Part shown: positions 8,856 to 17,527 of the stretch, in pieces
Layout: each line of letters begins with the position of its first letter
How positions within the stretch are numbered: the first letter of the stretch is position 1
DNA from: Saprospiraceae bacterium
Lineage (GTDB): Bacteria > Bacteroidota > Bacteroidia > Chitinophagales > Saprospiraceae
NCBI GenBank assembly: GCA_020629715.1
Contig: JAHDCU010000001.1
Span: forward strand, 558,001-622,000
Length of the DNA stretch: 64,000 bases
Direction: 5' to 3'
Position numbers and translations under genes: made by a program
Notes under the pieces: generated by a model
The model's database searches: none
What the model saw: the letters and a program-made list of their open reading frames with translations, nothing else
What the model was told of the DNA's origin: nothing

Positions 8856-10541
8856 TTGTTTTTAACTGATAATACTAGGCTAAAGGCCTTACATTTTGCT
8901 ATTCTTTTGTTGTCATTGATGATGGTACAAGACTTGGTGGCTCAAGGAGATTATTTCATCTCACCTGTGGATCATAAATTGGTGCTTGCAGGTTCATTTG
9001 GTGAACTCCGAGGAAATCATTTTCATAGCGGCATAGATATAAAAAGTTCGAACGGTAGTTCAGGCGACACCATCAGAGCGGCTGCCAGTGGAAAAGTATC
9101 AAGAATCAAAATCGAATATGGTGGGTATGGTAGGGCACTATATATCGATCATCCTAATGGATTGACCACCGTATATGCGCATGTCAAAAAATTTAATGCA
9201 AAAATTGAGGCATATTTATTGAGCCAACAGCGTAATGCTCAATCTTACAGATTAGATATTTCATTGGATACCATGATCATTGCTGTCAAACAAGGTGAAT
9301 TTATCGCTCTGATGGGAAATGAAGGAAGATCATACGGACCACACTTACACTTTGAGATTAGAAATACCATATCCGAAAAACCAATCAATCCTTTTTTACA
9401 CAATATAAAACCCAGAGATAGCAAAGCACCAGTTATATCTCACTTATACATCAATAGCCTAGATCCTGATGGCCAGATCCTAGAGAGAGCTGCGATATCT
9501 AAGCGGCAAGATAGCATAAGCATAGGAGCATGGAGAGTTGGTTTGGCATTTAATGGACATGATAGTATGGATGGTGCATCTAATAAAAATGGTATTCATT
9601 CGATCAAAGTTTTTGTAGATGATAAGCTTGCCTACCAAGCGGCGCTAGATAGCTTTTCATTCGACGAAAGCAGCCAAATAAAAGGTATAACGGACTATCA
9701 ATTTAAAAAAGATAAAAATATTACTCTCTATCAATGCTATGTACTACCTAATGTAGACATATCTATAATCAGAAACCATAAGAGGAACAAAGGTATTATT
9801 CCTCTTTACAAAGATAAGTATCAAAAGGTCACCTTGGTCCTGGAAGATTATGAGAAAAATACTACCTCTCGAAATATCTGGATCAAAAGAAGCGAGAATA
9901 TGAAAGAAATAAGCTCTAAACCATATAATATATTACTTCACTACGATCAAGAAAATCTAATCTCCACTCCAAGTTTTCAACTCAAAATCCCTCAAAAAGC
10001 ACTGATCAAAAAAGAAAGAATCCAATACACTTTTAACCAAGATCCCATTAATCTAGAACAAAATAACCTGGAGATTGGTAAAAATAATATACCGCTACTC
10101 AAGTATGCTTCATTGACCATGAGTATACCTCTTTCATTTCGCGAAATAGATAAAATCATTCTCGTCAATAGCGATAAAGGGGTAAGTTATGGCGGTGAAA
10201 TAGAAGATCACGTCCTTAGTTGTCGTATTGATGAATTTGGATCTTATCATCTAGCATTGGATACAATAGCTCCAACTATTTTAACCCTAAAGAAAAATAC
10301 TTGGCGCAAAAATGAACTGATCAAACTCAAACTAAGCGACAACTACCCCACTAAGGGCATCGCAAGATCTATAGACTATGATTGTTATATCAATGATATA
10401 TGGGTACCAGGTGCTTATAAAAGTATGACACAGATACTCAAGATAGATCTTGGTCAATTGAAACTCAAAAAATCAAATCAATTACGAATAGTGGCCACAG
10501 ATGACAGAGATAATACCACTGAGCGGATTATAAGTTTTTGA
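8856..10541 (+). CDS. M23-family peptidase (LytM-type endopeptidase)
   Basis: A 561-residue exported protein: signal peptide to about residue 30, then an M23 domain with the zinc motifs HSGID (His57-Asp61) and HLHFE (His163, His165). This domain cuts peptide cross-links in peptidoglycan. The remaining 350 residues are a beta-rich, Lys-rich region of unknown role, ending in an Ig-like strand pattern. The start is TTG; no ATG exists before the hydrophobic core, so a non-ATG start seems real. M23 proteins with this architecture are common in Bacteroidota cell-wall remodelling. Confidence 0.85.
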   Translation: MFLTDNTRLKALHFAILLLSLMMVQDLVAQGDYFISPVDHKLVLAGSFGELRGNHFHSGIDIKSSNGSSGDTIRAAASGKVSRIKIEYGGYGRALYIDHPNGLTTVYAHVKKFNAKIEAYLLSQQRNAQSYRLDISLDTMIIAVKQGEFIALMGNEGRSYGPHLHFEIRNTISEKPINPFLHNIKPRDSKAPVISHLYINSLDPDGQILERAAISKRQDSISIGAWRVGLAFNGHDSMDGASNKNGIHSIKVFVDDKLAYQAALDSFSFDESSQIKGITDYQFKKDKNITLYQCYVLPNVDISIIRNHKRNKGIIPLYKDKYQKVTLVLEDYEKNTTSRNIWIKRSENMKEISSKPYNILLHYDQENLISTPSFQLKIPQKALIKKERIQYTFNQDPINLEQNNLEIGKNNIPLLKYASLTMSIPLSFREIDKIILVNSDKGVSYGGEIEDHVLSCRIDEFGSYHLALDTIAPTILTLKKNTWRKNELIKLKLSDNYPTKGIARSIDYDCYINDIWVPGAYKSMTQILKIDLGQLKLKKSNQLRIVATDDRDNTTERIISF

Positions 10542-10596
10542 TTATTGAACATATCCTAGACATGTACGTTTCCATAGTAATTTAAAGCAAACCACT

Positions 10597-11067
10597 ATGG
10601 GTATATCACATCTAAAAGTTGGAGACAAAGTTCCTCATTTCTCTGCACAAGATCAGAACGAAAAGGAAGTCACTAATAAAACCTTAGAAGGGTCTAAATA
10701 CGTATTATTTTTTTATCCGAAAGATGATTCTCCTGGTTGTACAAAGGAGGCCTGTAGTATAAGAGACAAATATAGAACGTTCGAAAAAAACGATATCAAA
10801 ATTTTTGGAGTAAGCCCAGATAATGTTAAAAAGCACAACAAATTCATTGAAAAATATGAATTCCAATATGATTTATTAGCAGATACTGAAAAAGAGGTTA
10901 TCCATGCATTCGGCGTATGGGGTCCTAAAAAATTTATGGGTAGAGAAATTATAGGTGTTCACAGAACCACATTTGTTGTAAATGAGACAGGGACAATTAT
11001 CTCTATCATCGATAAAGTAAAAACCAAGGAACATGCCGATCAATTGATCAACGAACTTGGTCTATAA
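10597..11067 (+). CDS. bcp: Thioredoxin-dependent peroxiredoxin (BCP/PrxQ)
   Basis: A 156-residue AhpC/TSA-fold peroxidase. The peroxidatic cysteine is Cys48 in DDSPGCTKEAC and the resolving Cys53 lies five residues later, the PrxQ/BCP arrangement. It reduces hydrogen peroxide and organic peroxides with thioredoxin. Its 3' end overlaps the convergent gene at 11048 by 20 bp. Upstream, TTG-N17-TACGTTTC (ending near 10571) resembles a promoter with one mismatch. Confidence 0.93.
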   Translation: MGISHLKVGDKVPHFSAQDQNEKEVTNKTLEGSKYVLFFYPKDDSPGCTKEACSIRDKYRTFEKNDIKIFGVSPDNVKKHNKFIEKYEFQYDLLADTEKEVIHAFGVWGPKKFMGREIIGVHRTTFVVNETGTIISIIDKVKTKEHADQLINELGL

Positions 11068-11644
11068 TGTATTCATGATAAAATACTAAGAATGAAGAAA
11101 ACAAAGGAAGAGCAAAATTCTCTATGAAGTCTTCATATACTTCTTCTTCATACTCAAGATAAACATCAGCATACTGATCAAAGCGATCTCCATAATAATG
11201 GATGATCGCTTTTTTATTATTTGATAATGTCCATCCCTCCTTACTTCTACGATTTTTCCGCAAGGTATAAGTAATTCCATCATGCTGCAGCGACCATTGA
11301 GAATAATCGCCTCTCCATTTGAGCCTTGCAGTGATCAAGCTACCCTCATAATTGATTTGCCATAGATCATCTTTTTCTCTCCACTTTCTTCTTATCTCAC
11401 CATCCCCATAATCATCCGTACGGATATCCCATAAATAAAGATCATCGATCGCTACAGAGTTGAGCTCTAGAGATATTTTGGGATCATCTTCATCCTCTTG
11501 ATCATCTGTATAGATATCCCAGGAAAAAGGGTCATCACTATATTTTTGATGAAAATCAGAAATCACCTGAGCATAAAGTGACCACTGAAAAAGTAAATTA
11601 AATAATATAATTATGCTAAAACGGTAGATCATCAAAATCCGCAT
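11048..11644 (-). CDS. Secreted protein, Asp/Trp-rich, unknown function
   Basis: The open frame extends further upstream, but the signal peptide (MIYRFS, then a hydrophobic core ending ...LYAQ) identifies an ATG at 11644 or 11632 as the start, giving about 194-198 residues. The mature part has alternating hydrophobic and charged beta-strand-like segments and two related stretches (SWDIYTDDQED and LWDIRTDDYGD), so it may contain an internal duplication. It starts inside the 3' end of the DUF3127 gene (overlap 16-29 bp). I do not recognise a family. Confidence 0.55.
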   Translation of the reverse strand: MRILMIYRFSIIILFNLLFQWSLYAQVISDFHQKYSDDPFSWDIYTDDQEDEDDPKISLELNSVAIDDLYLWDIRTDDYGDGEIRRKWREKDDLWQINYEGSLITARLKWRGDYSQWSLQHDGITYTLRKNRRSKEGWTLSNNKKAIIHYYGDRFDQYADVYLEYEEEVYEDFIENFALPLFSSFLVFYHEYIIDQVR

Positions 11645-11993
11645 TGGTAGTAGAGTCTGTAGAGTCTGCAGCTGGGTACTCTTGAGATGGAAAATCACTG
11701 CCGCCAGCCTCGGGAGCCTTAGCTTCTGCACTTACTGCCTCTACTCTCCAAGCATTGAGATTAGTGAAATATTTTTCATTCCATTCTCGACCTCTTAGAT
11801 CAAAATACACCTTGATCATATCGCCCGTATTGACTTCATCTACGATCTGACAACGATCCTGAGTAAGCTGAAACTTAACATATTGTGGGTACTGACCTTC
11901 TGTTTCTATCACAAACTCTCGAGCTTGGAATGTTTCAGTTTTCTTTTCGGTATCAAATATTTTATGAACTTTTCCTTCTATTTCGAATGACAT
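11616..11993 (-). CDS. DUF3127 single-stranded-DNA-binding-like protein
   Basis: A 125-residue protein of the Bacteroidota DUF3127 family (PF11325): a 90-residue beta-rich domain (MSFEIEGKVHKIFDTEKKT onward) with an OB-fold-like pattern, a low-complexity Ala/Ser/Thr/Asp linker (about 90-115), and the C-terminal tip DFDDLPF. That acidic tip resembles the DDDIPF tail by which SSB recruits partner proteins. A role in nucleic-acid binding is inference from this layout. Confidence 0.75.
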   Translation of the reverse strand: MSFEIEGKVHKIFDTEKKTETFQAREFVIETEGQYPQYVKFQLTQDRCQIVDEVNTGDMIKVYFDLRGREWNEKYFTNLNAWRVEAVSAEAKAPEAGGSDFPSQEYPAADSTDSTTNADFDDLPF

Positions 11994-12022
11994 GCTTTGT
12001 GCTTTTCTAGTTTTTTGTAAAA

Positions 12023-13489
12023 TTAATATGCTTTAGCAAATAGTACTCTACCTGCTGAAGGCTTTCCAGTAAGGATACAAGATCCCGCCTCTTCTTTAAA
12101 ATCATTAGGTATACATCGTATAGTAGCCTTTGTCATCTCTTTTATCTTAAGTTCAGACTCTGAAGTACCATCCCAATGCGCTGATACGAAGCCACCTTTC
12201 TCATCTAAAGTACCTTTAAAGTCGTCCATACTATCGACTTCGGTGGTATGCTCTGTACGATAGTCTTTTGCTTTTTGGAGAAGTCCATTTTGAATCTCTA
12301 CTAGTAATTGCTCAACATATCTATCTACTCCAGCTATTTCTATCGAAGTTTTTTCTTTAGTATCTCTCCTGGCTACTTCTATGGTACCATTTGCCAGATC
12401 TCGTTTTCCGAGGCCCAATCTCACTGGTACTCCTTCTAACTCATATTGTGCAAATTTAAACCCTGGTCTCTTTTTAGCATCTTTATCGATTTTGACCCGT
12501 ATCCCTCTTGCCTTAAGCGCCGCAGCGATCTCATCAGCTTTTTCCATGATCTCGGGTAGAGGCTTTGGTATAGGTACGATGACTACCTGTGTAGGTGCAA
12601 GTCGTGGCGGTATTACAAGACCATCATCATCGGAGTGACTCATCACGAGACCGCCAACGAGACGAGTTGATACTCCCCAGGAGGTAGCCCATACATGCTC
12701 TTCTTTATTATTTTCATTCAAAAACTTAACATCAAAAGCTTTGGCAAAATTCTGACCTAAAAAGTGAGAAGTTCCTGCCTGCAGTGCTTTACCATCTTGC
12801 ATTAGAGCTTCTATGGTAAAAGTCTCTTCTGCACCTGCAAATCTCTCATTGGCAGATTTTGCTCCCTTGATGACTGGCATAGCCATATAATCTTCTGCAA
12901 ATCTTGCATAGACTTCATGTATAAGCCTTGCTTCTGCTAATGCTTCATCTCGTGTAGCATGGGCGGTATGACCTTCCTGCCATAAAAATTCTGCGGTACG
13001 CAAAAATGGTCGAGTCCTCATTTCCCACCGTACCACATTGGCCCATTGGTTGATTAAAAGTGGTAGATCTCTATAGGACTGAATCCAATCTTTATACGTA
13101 TTCCAAATGATAGTTTCGCTAGTAGGTCGTACAATAAGCTCTTCTTCTAGCTTTGCAGAAGGGTCTACTACTACACCACTTCCATCTGGGTTATTCATCA
13201 ATCTATGATGTGTCACCACGGCGCATTCTTTAGCAAAACCCTCTACGTGATCAGCTTCCTTACTCAAAAAACTCTTAGGTATAAAAAGTGGAAAATAAGC
13301 ATTGACATGTCCAGTATCTTTGAACATAGAGTCTAATTGGGATTTCATATTTTCCCAAATAGCAAATCCTAATGGTTTTATAACCATACATCCACGTACA
13401 GCTGAGTGATCTGCCAATCCCGCCTTTCTGACGATATCATTATACCACTGACTATAATTTTCTTCACGAGTGGTTATTGCTTTAGCCAT
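12023..13489 (-). CDS. proS: Prolyl-tRNA synthetase, archaeal/eukaryote-type
   Basis: A 488-residue class IIa synthetase without the bacterial editing insertion. Class II motifs are visible: motif 2 in [20 protein letters not shown] and the motif 3 region in [16 protein letters not shown], followed by an anticodon-binding domain (about 290-390) and the C-terminal zinc/ProRS-C domain typical of the short archaeal-type (ProS type 3) enzyme. A downstream Cys pair is weak. This form is normal in Bacteroidota. Confidence 0.95.
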   Translation of the reverse strand: MAKAITTREENYSQWYNDIVRKAGLADHSAVRGCMVIKPLGFAIWENMKSQLDSMFKDTGHVNAYFPLFIPKSFLSKEADHVEGFAKECAVVTHHRLMNNPDGSGVVVDPSAKLEEELIVRPTSETIIWNTYKDWIQSYRDLPLLINQWANVVRWEMRTRPFLRTAEFLWQEGHTAHATRDEALAEARLIHEVYARFAEDYMAMPVIKGAKSANERFAGAEETFTIEALMQDGKALQAGTSHFLGQNFAKAFDVKFLNENNKEEHVWATSWGVSTRLVGGLVMSHSDDDGLVIPPRLAPTQVVIVPIPKPLPEIMEKADEIAAALKARGIRVKIDKDAKKRPGFKFAQYELEGVPVRLGLGKRDLANGTIEVARRDTKEKTSIEIAGVDRYVEQLLVEIQNGLLQKAKDYRTEHTTEVDSMDDFKGTLDEKGGFVSAHWDGTSESELKIKEMTKATIRCIPNDFKEEAGSCILTGKPSAGRVLFAKAY

Positions 13490-13807
13490 TTTTATATTTT
13501 TTACTTTAGATATGCCTTCATATACTTAACAGCACATCATCACAATTTTTCCTCAAAGATCTGTTACACAGGTAGTTTTGAAGAAATATTTAGCCATTTT
13601 TAGTTAAAAATGCGCTAAGATCTGTAAAAATAGAACCATTAATTCAGAGATTACGTCTAAGTAGCAAAGGTTTTAAAGTAAACCTTAAGAATATTAACAA
13701 GTCCAAAAGACATAATTAAATTCTTCTTAACCAATTAACCGATTGATTTTTAATAACTTGAGAATAATAAAGATTCTGTTTTGATTGCGACTTTAAAACA
13801 TATCACT
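13490..13807. other. Divergent intergenic region upstream of proS
   Basis: These 318 bp between proS and the acidic/basic secreted protein are AT-rich and hold no convincing gene. An open frame at 13406-13603 on the plus strand is antisense to the proS 5' end and has no protein-like features. No box matching TAnnTTTG is well placed for either gene. Confidence 0.4.
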
Positions 13808-14926
13808 ATGAAAAAATTAAAATTCACATGGCTAAGTTTAGCATTCTTGTCGATGCTTCTAAGCACCAGTATGACAGCTCAGTATGATGATCACTATTAT
13901 GATGCAGATGAGTTTAACTCATATGATTATGATGACAATGATTATTATGACGAAGACTTTGATGATTACGATGATTATGATAGTGAGTTTGATGATGACT
14001 ATTATACATACTACGATGAGTTTGACGTAAACTATGCCACGAGAATGAGAAGATTCTCTAGAGTCAATAGATGGGCAGCTAGAGGTTACTATGATCCATT
14101 TTTTGTAAATGCTTGGAATGATCCATATTTTGTAAATAACAGCTTTGCATTTGCAAGTTTTGGCAATCCATACTTCGGAGTATCTATCGGAAGACCTATC
14201 TGGGTAAGACCTTTCAATAGGTACAACAGATGGAATCGATGGAACAACAGATGGAGTAACTGGGGTAACCCTTACTGGGGATATACTACCACATTTGTCT
14301 CTAACGGATGGGCTGGAGGAGCTTATGCATCAGGTTGTCCTGGTTTCATCGGGAACAATACAGTTATTATCAATAATAACCGAGCTGGCAACAATGTAGG
14401 TAGTGTAAACGGAACCTATTTCGGTAGTCGAAGCTTTGGAAATGTTGTAAACCCAAACCGTGGAGATCGAAACTCAATACGTAACAATTCTGTAAGAGGT
14501 GACCGAAGAGTAGCTTTAGGATCTAGAGCAGCTCGATCTACAACAGAAAGAGCAAGTGTAGGTGCTACAAGATCAAACCGAAGTGTACGAGGTACTACAT
14601 CTAGAAGTACAAACTCAAGATCTGCGGTAACACGATCAGGAAACAGTAGAACAGATGCTAGATCATCCACCCGATCAAATAGGTCCAATAGATCAATAAG
14701 GTCTAGTAGAACTTCAAGAAGTAACTCAAGTGTAAGATCTAACAGTAGTAATAGATCAAATAGATCTTATAACACAGGGTCTTCGTCTCGAAGAAATAAC
14801 AGATCTTCAGCAAGATCTTCTTCAAGAAAAAACAACAGCAGTTCTTTCAGATCAAACAGTAGATCATCTTCTAGATCATCAGGATCATCACGATCTAGCA
14901 GGTCATCACGAAGAGGAGGTGAATAA
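13808..14926 (+). CDS. Charge-segregated low-complexity secreted protein
   Basis: The ATG at 13808 begins a clean signal peptide (cleavage near residue 24), so the frame upstream is not used; the product is 372 residues. Three zones follow: an Asp/Tyr-rich acidic block (about 25-75, very few basic residues), an aromatic/Asn/Trp-rich middle (about 80-200, with WNRWNNRWSNWGN), and a Ser/Arg/Asn-rich basic tail (about 215-372) with dozens of RS/SR/NR steps. The acidic head and strongly basic tail suggest a sticky or self-associating envelope or matrix protein; this is inference. No enzyme motif is seen. Confidence 0.7.
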   Translation: MKKLKFTWLSLAFLSMLLSTSMTAQYDDHYYDADEFNSYDYDDNDYYDEDFDDYDDYDSEFDDDYYTYYDEFDVNYATRMRRFSRVNRWAARGYYDPFFVNAWNDPYFVNNSFAFASFGNPYFGVSIGRPIWVRPFNRYNRWNRWNNRWSNWGNPYWGYTTTFVSNGWAGGAYASGCPGFIGNNTVIINNNRAGNNVGSVNGTYFGSRSFGNVVNPNRGDRNSIRNNSVRGDRRVALGSRAARSTTERASVGATRSNRSVRGTTSRSTNSRSAVTRSGNSRTDARSSTRSNRSNRSIRSSRTSRSNSSVRSNSSNRSNRSYNTGSSSRRNNRSSARSSSRKNNSSSFRSNSRSSSRSSGSSRSSRSSRRGGE

Positions 14927-14953
14927 ATACCTCTACTAATTACTAAAAAATCA

Positions 14954-14988
14954 GGTGGATATTGAACTCTTTAATATCCACCTTTTTT
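14954..14988 (+). terminator. Rho-independent terminator
   Basis: GGTGGATATT pairs with AATATCCACC across a 9-nt loop, followed by six T. It lies between the low-complexity protein and the true start of the porin gene, which argues against the longer GTG-start version of the porin frame. Confidence 0.8.
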
Positions 14989-15011
14989 ATACAACTAGTT
15001 ATCAACTTCCT

Positions 15012-16502
15012 ATGAAACCTAGATATATTTTATTTTCTATCACTCTACTTTCGATTTCATTAGTCAGTCATGCTCAGACCGTTACCGATGCTCTTCGATA
15101 TAGTCAATTCAATAATGGTTTATCTACAGCGAGAATGTCTTCTTTAGCAGGGGCATTTGGGGCCATGGGAGAAGATATTGGAGGTATAAGCATTAATCCT
15201 GCTGGATTAGCATCATTCAGACGTTCAGAGTTTTCGTTCTCTCCAAACTATAATTTTAATAACTCAGAAGCGAATCTTATCAACGGCCCTAGCATAGATG
15301 ATTCAAATAGCCAGTTTGGCCTCGGAAATATAGGTGTAGTATTCGCTAATCAACCCATTGCCTCCGCATTCACGACGAGCAACTGGAGTATTGCAATTAA
15401 TAAACGAGCAATTTTTTCTCAAGATTTTCGAATAGCCGGTAGCAATCAAGGATCGATCACTGATAGATGGGCGGCAAGGGCATTTGGTTTGCTCCCCTCA
15501 GAACTGGATAACTTCGAAGCAGGTCCTGCCTGGGATGTATTTGCATTATATGATCGAGATGGAGACACTTACCTTACAGATTTTGATAACTATGACGGAA
15601 ATGTACCAAAGTCAGAAACAACCACTCGTCGAGGCCGAATCAATGAATTGAGTTTTGGATGGGCAGGAAATATAAATCGCAAGTTTAGTATCGGTGCTAA
15701 TATTGGTATACCGATAATGAGCTATGAGACGACTAAAACATACCGCGAATCTGATGACCTGCAGGAAATTGATTTTTTCGATCGGCTTTCGTATACAGAA
15801 TACATAAGTACCTCTGGAGCGGGTATTAATGCTAAACTAGGCATTCAATACGTAGGGCTACAAAACTTCAGATTAGGAGCAGCAGTGCATACACCTACGG
15901 TATATGGTTTGAGTGATAACTTTTTTACCAATATTGATTACACCTACACTGATGCCAATGGAGTGGAGTCTAATACATCCAGAAGTCCTGATGGTAACTT
16001 TGACTATAGAATGACTACACCTTGGACCTATATTGCAAGTGCTGGTTTTATTTATAAGCTTGGGGCTATCCGTGGTTTTATCAATGCTGATGTTGAATTT
16101 ATTGATTATTCATACAACTCATTTAACCTGACGAGTAGTGATCGCAGTAGTGATGCAGATGCTGAGTTCGAAACTCAACTAAACGGACAGATTGAAGATG
16201 AGTTGAACAATGTCATGAATATCAGATTAGGTACAGAACTAGGGTATCATGCTCTAAGGTTTCGAGCAGGTATATCTTTAGATGAGTCTCCATATACTGA
16301 TGAGTCGGTTGATGATAATCTTACTGTAGGCCTAGGTATAGGTATCGAAAAAAGAAGCTTCTCTTTTGATCTAGGACTACAATCTCGTCAGCAAAATGAG
16401 GAATACTATTTATATCAAGTCAATGCTCAAGATAACAGTCAGCAAGTAGATCTTTCCAGTAATATTACAGATCTTACAGCTACATTGGCATTTAGGTTTT
16501 AA
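15012..16502 (+). CDS. FadL/OmpP1/TodX-family outer-membrane porin
   Basis: A 496-residue outer-membrane protein with signal peptide (MKPRYILFS..., cleavage near residue 22). The N-terminus of the mature protein (ARMSSLAGAFGAMGEDIGGISINPAGLASF) is the FadL/TodX hatch pattern seen in PorV-like and FadL-like barrels. The rest is alternating amphipathic strands with a final aromatic residue (ALAFRF), as needed for barrel insertion. FadL-family porins take up hydrophobic compounds; substrate is unknown. Start chosen at ATG 15012 because the upstream GTG lies inside a terminator stem. Confidence 0.85.
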   Translation: MKPRYILFSITLLSISLVSHAQTVTDALRYSQFNNGLSTARMSSLAGAFGAMGEDIGGISINPAGLASFRRSEFSFSPNYNFNNSEANLINGPSIDDSNSQFGLGNIGVVFANQPIASAFTTSNWSIAINKRAIFSQDFRIAGSNQGSITDRWAARAFGLLPSELDNFEAGPAWDVFALYDRDGDTYLTDFDNYDGNVPKSETTTRRGRINELSFGWAGNINRKFSIGANIGIPIMSYETTKTYRESDDLQEIDFFDRLSYTEYISTSGAGINAKLGIQYVGLQNFRLGAAVHTPTVYGLSDNFFTNIDYTYTDANGVESNTSRSPDGNFDYRMTTPWTYIASAGFIYKLGAIRGFINADVEFIDYSYNSFNLTSSDRSSDADAEFETQLNGQIEDELNNVMNIRLGTELGYHALRFRAGISLDESPYTDESVDDNLTVGLGIGIEKRSFSFDLGLQSRQQNEEYYLYQVNAQDNSQQVDLSSNITDLTATLAFRF

Positions 16503-16523
16503 ACCTATCTTGCCAAACACTTT

Positions 16524-17525
16524 TCAATCTATAGCAGATCTGATATTTCTTAATGCACGTAGAGATTCTCTGGTCTTTGGAAAAATCAATTTTCTATGCT
16601 CTTTCAATTGATCAACAATAGTTTTGATAAATTTCCATTGATCTTTGATAATCTTATAGTTTCCCATCATGGTAGAATTGGGGTCGTAGATATGTAATGG
16701 TTCTGACTTTAGACCATTGAGTTCCATAATCTTGAAGTTACCTTGTCGTAGATCTTCTAGGGAGTTAGCCTTACAATCAATTCTGAAAAAGTGTAGCTCT
16801 TTGGAATCTTCATAAAACCTATTCATAGCTGCTAATAACCTCTTGTCTATCTCATGCTGGAGACTATAAAACTTCGATCCTCGAGAATAATTACCGATAC
16901 GATGTAATACATATTTTTCAGCTACTGAAGGGATGTAATTAAGATCAGAGGCTAATTCTTCTTTCAGTAATTCTTTATCAATAAATGGGTTATTGTATTG
17001 ATCTATAAGCTGCTCAACTGTTGAAGATCCATCACCCTCCACAAATGGATATTTTTTTTCAATAAATGAGCTAACCTCTCCAGTATCGGAGTAAGGTAAT
17101 CGTCTATATAAAATTGAATATTCACATGTATAATCAACATACTCCTGTGCCAACCACTCTTTTGAAAAATCGATGTCATCTAAAACGCTAAAAAGTTGGT
17201 CTCTATTTTTGATAACATGTACATCATGACCTTTAAACCCAATATTGGGCTTAAGTACAAAAGGGTAATAGAGCTTCGGCTGCTCAATAATTTCTATAAG
17301 TTGGTTACTAGAATTGACCAAATATGATTGTATTAGATACCTATCATGTACCAAATTATAAACGTCACTCTTAGCATCATCTAACATACCTCCGAAAGGA
17401 ATACCAGCATTGCAAACACTGAAGTAGGCTATATTCTTAAACTGAATAGCCTGCAAAAGGTAATGGACCAATGACTGATAGTAGTAATGCTTACTTATCC
17501 AATATCCACGGTCAAATATTTTCAC
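16524..17525 (-). CDS. ATP-grasp-fold ligase-like protein
   Basis: A 333-residue protein with an ATP-grasp signature: a lysine strand in FVLKPNIGFKGHDV (about residues 90-103), a second strand LAQEYVDYTCEYSILYRR, and the metal-binding end FFRIDCKANSLEDL...FKIMELNGLKSEPLHIYDP (about 248-285), which carries the Asp, Glu and Asn ligands. The last part resembles D-Ala-D-Ala-ligase-like enzymes. Substrate is unknown. It starts 2 bp after the gcvP stop, so it is probably translated with gcvP. Confidence 0.7.
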   Translation of the reverse strand: MKIFDRGYWISKHYYYQSLVHYLLQAIQFKNIAYFSVCNAGIPFGGMLDDAKSDVYNLVHDRYLIQSYLVNSSNQLIEIIEQPKLYYPFVLKPNIGFKGHDVHVIKNRDQLFSVLDDIDFSKEWLAQEYVDYTCEYSILYRRLPYSDTGEVSSFIEKKYPFVEGDGSSTVEQLIDQYNNPFIDKELLKEELASDLNYIPSVAEKYVLHRIGNYSRGSKFYSLQHEIDKRLLAAMNRFYEDSKELHFFRIDCKANSLEDLRQGNFKIMELNGLKSEPLHIYDPNSTMMGNYKIIKDQWKFIKTIVDQLKEHRKLIFPKTRESLRALRNIRSAID

Positions 17526-17527
17526 AA

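Noticed and set aside
14955-15011. GTG-start extension of the FadL-type porin
   Set aside because: It lies in a rho-independent terminator; the ATG at 15012 begins a normal signal peptide.
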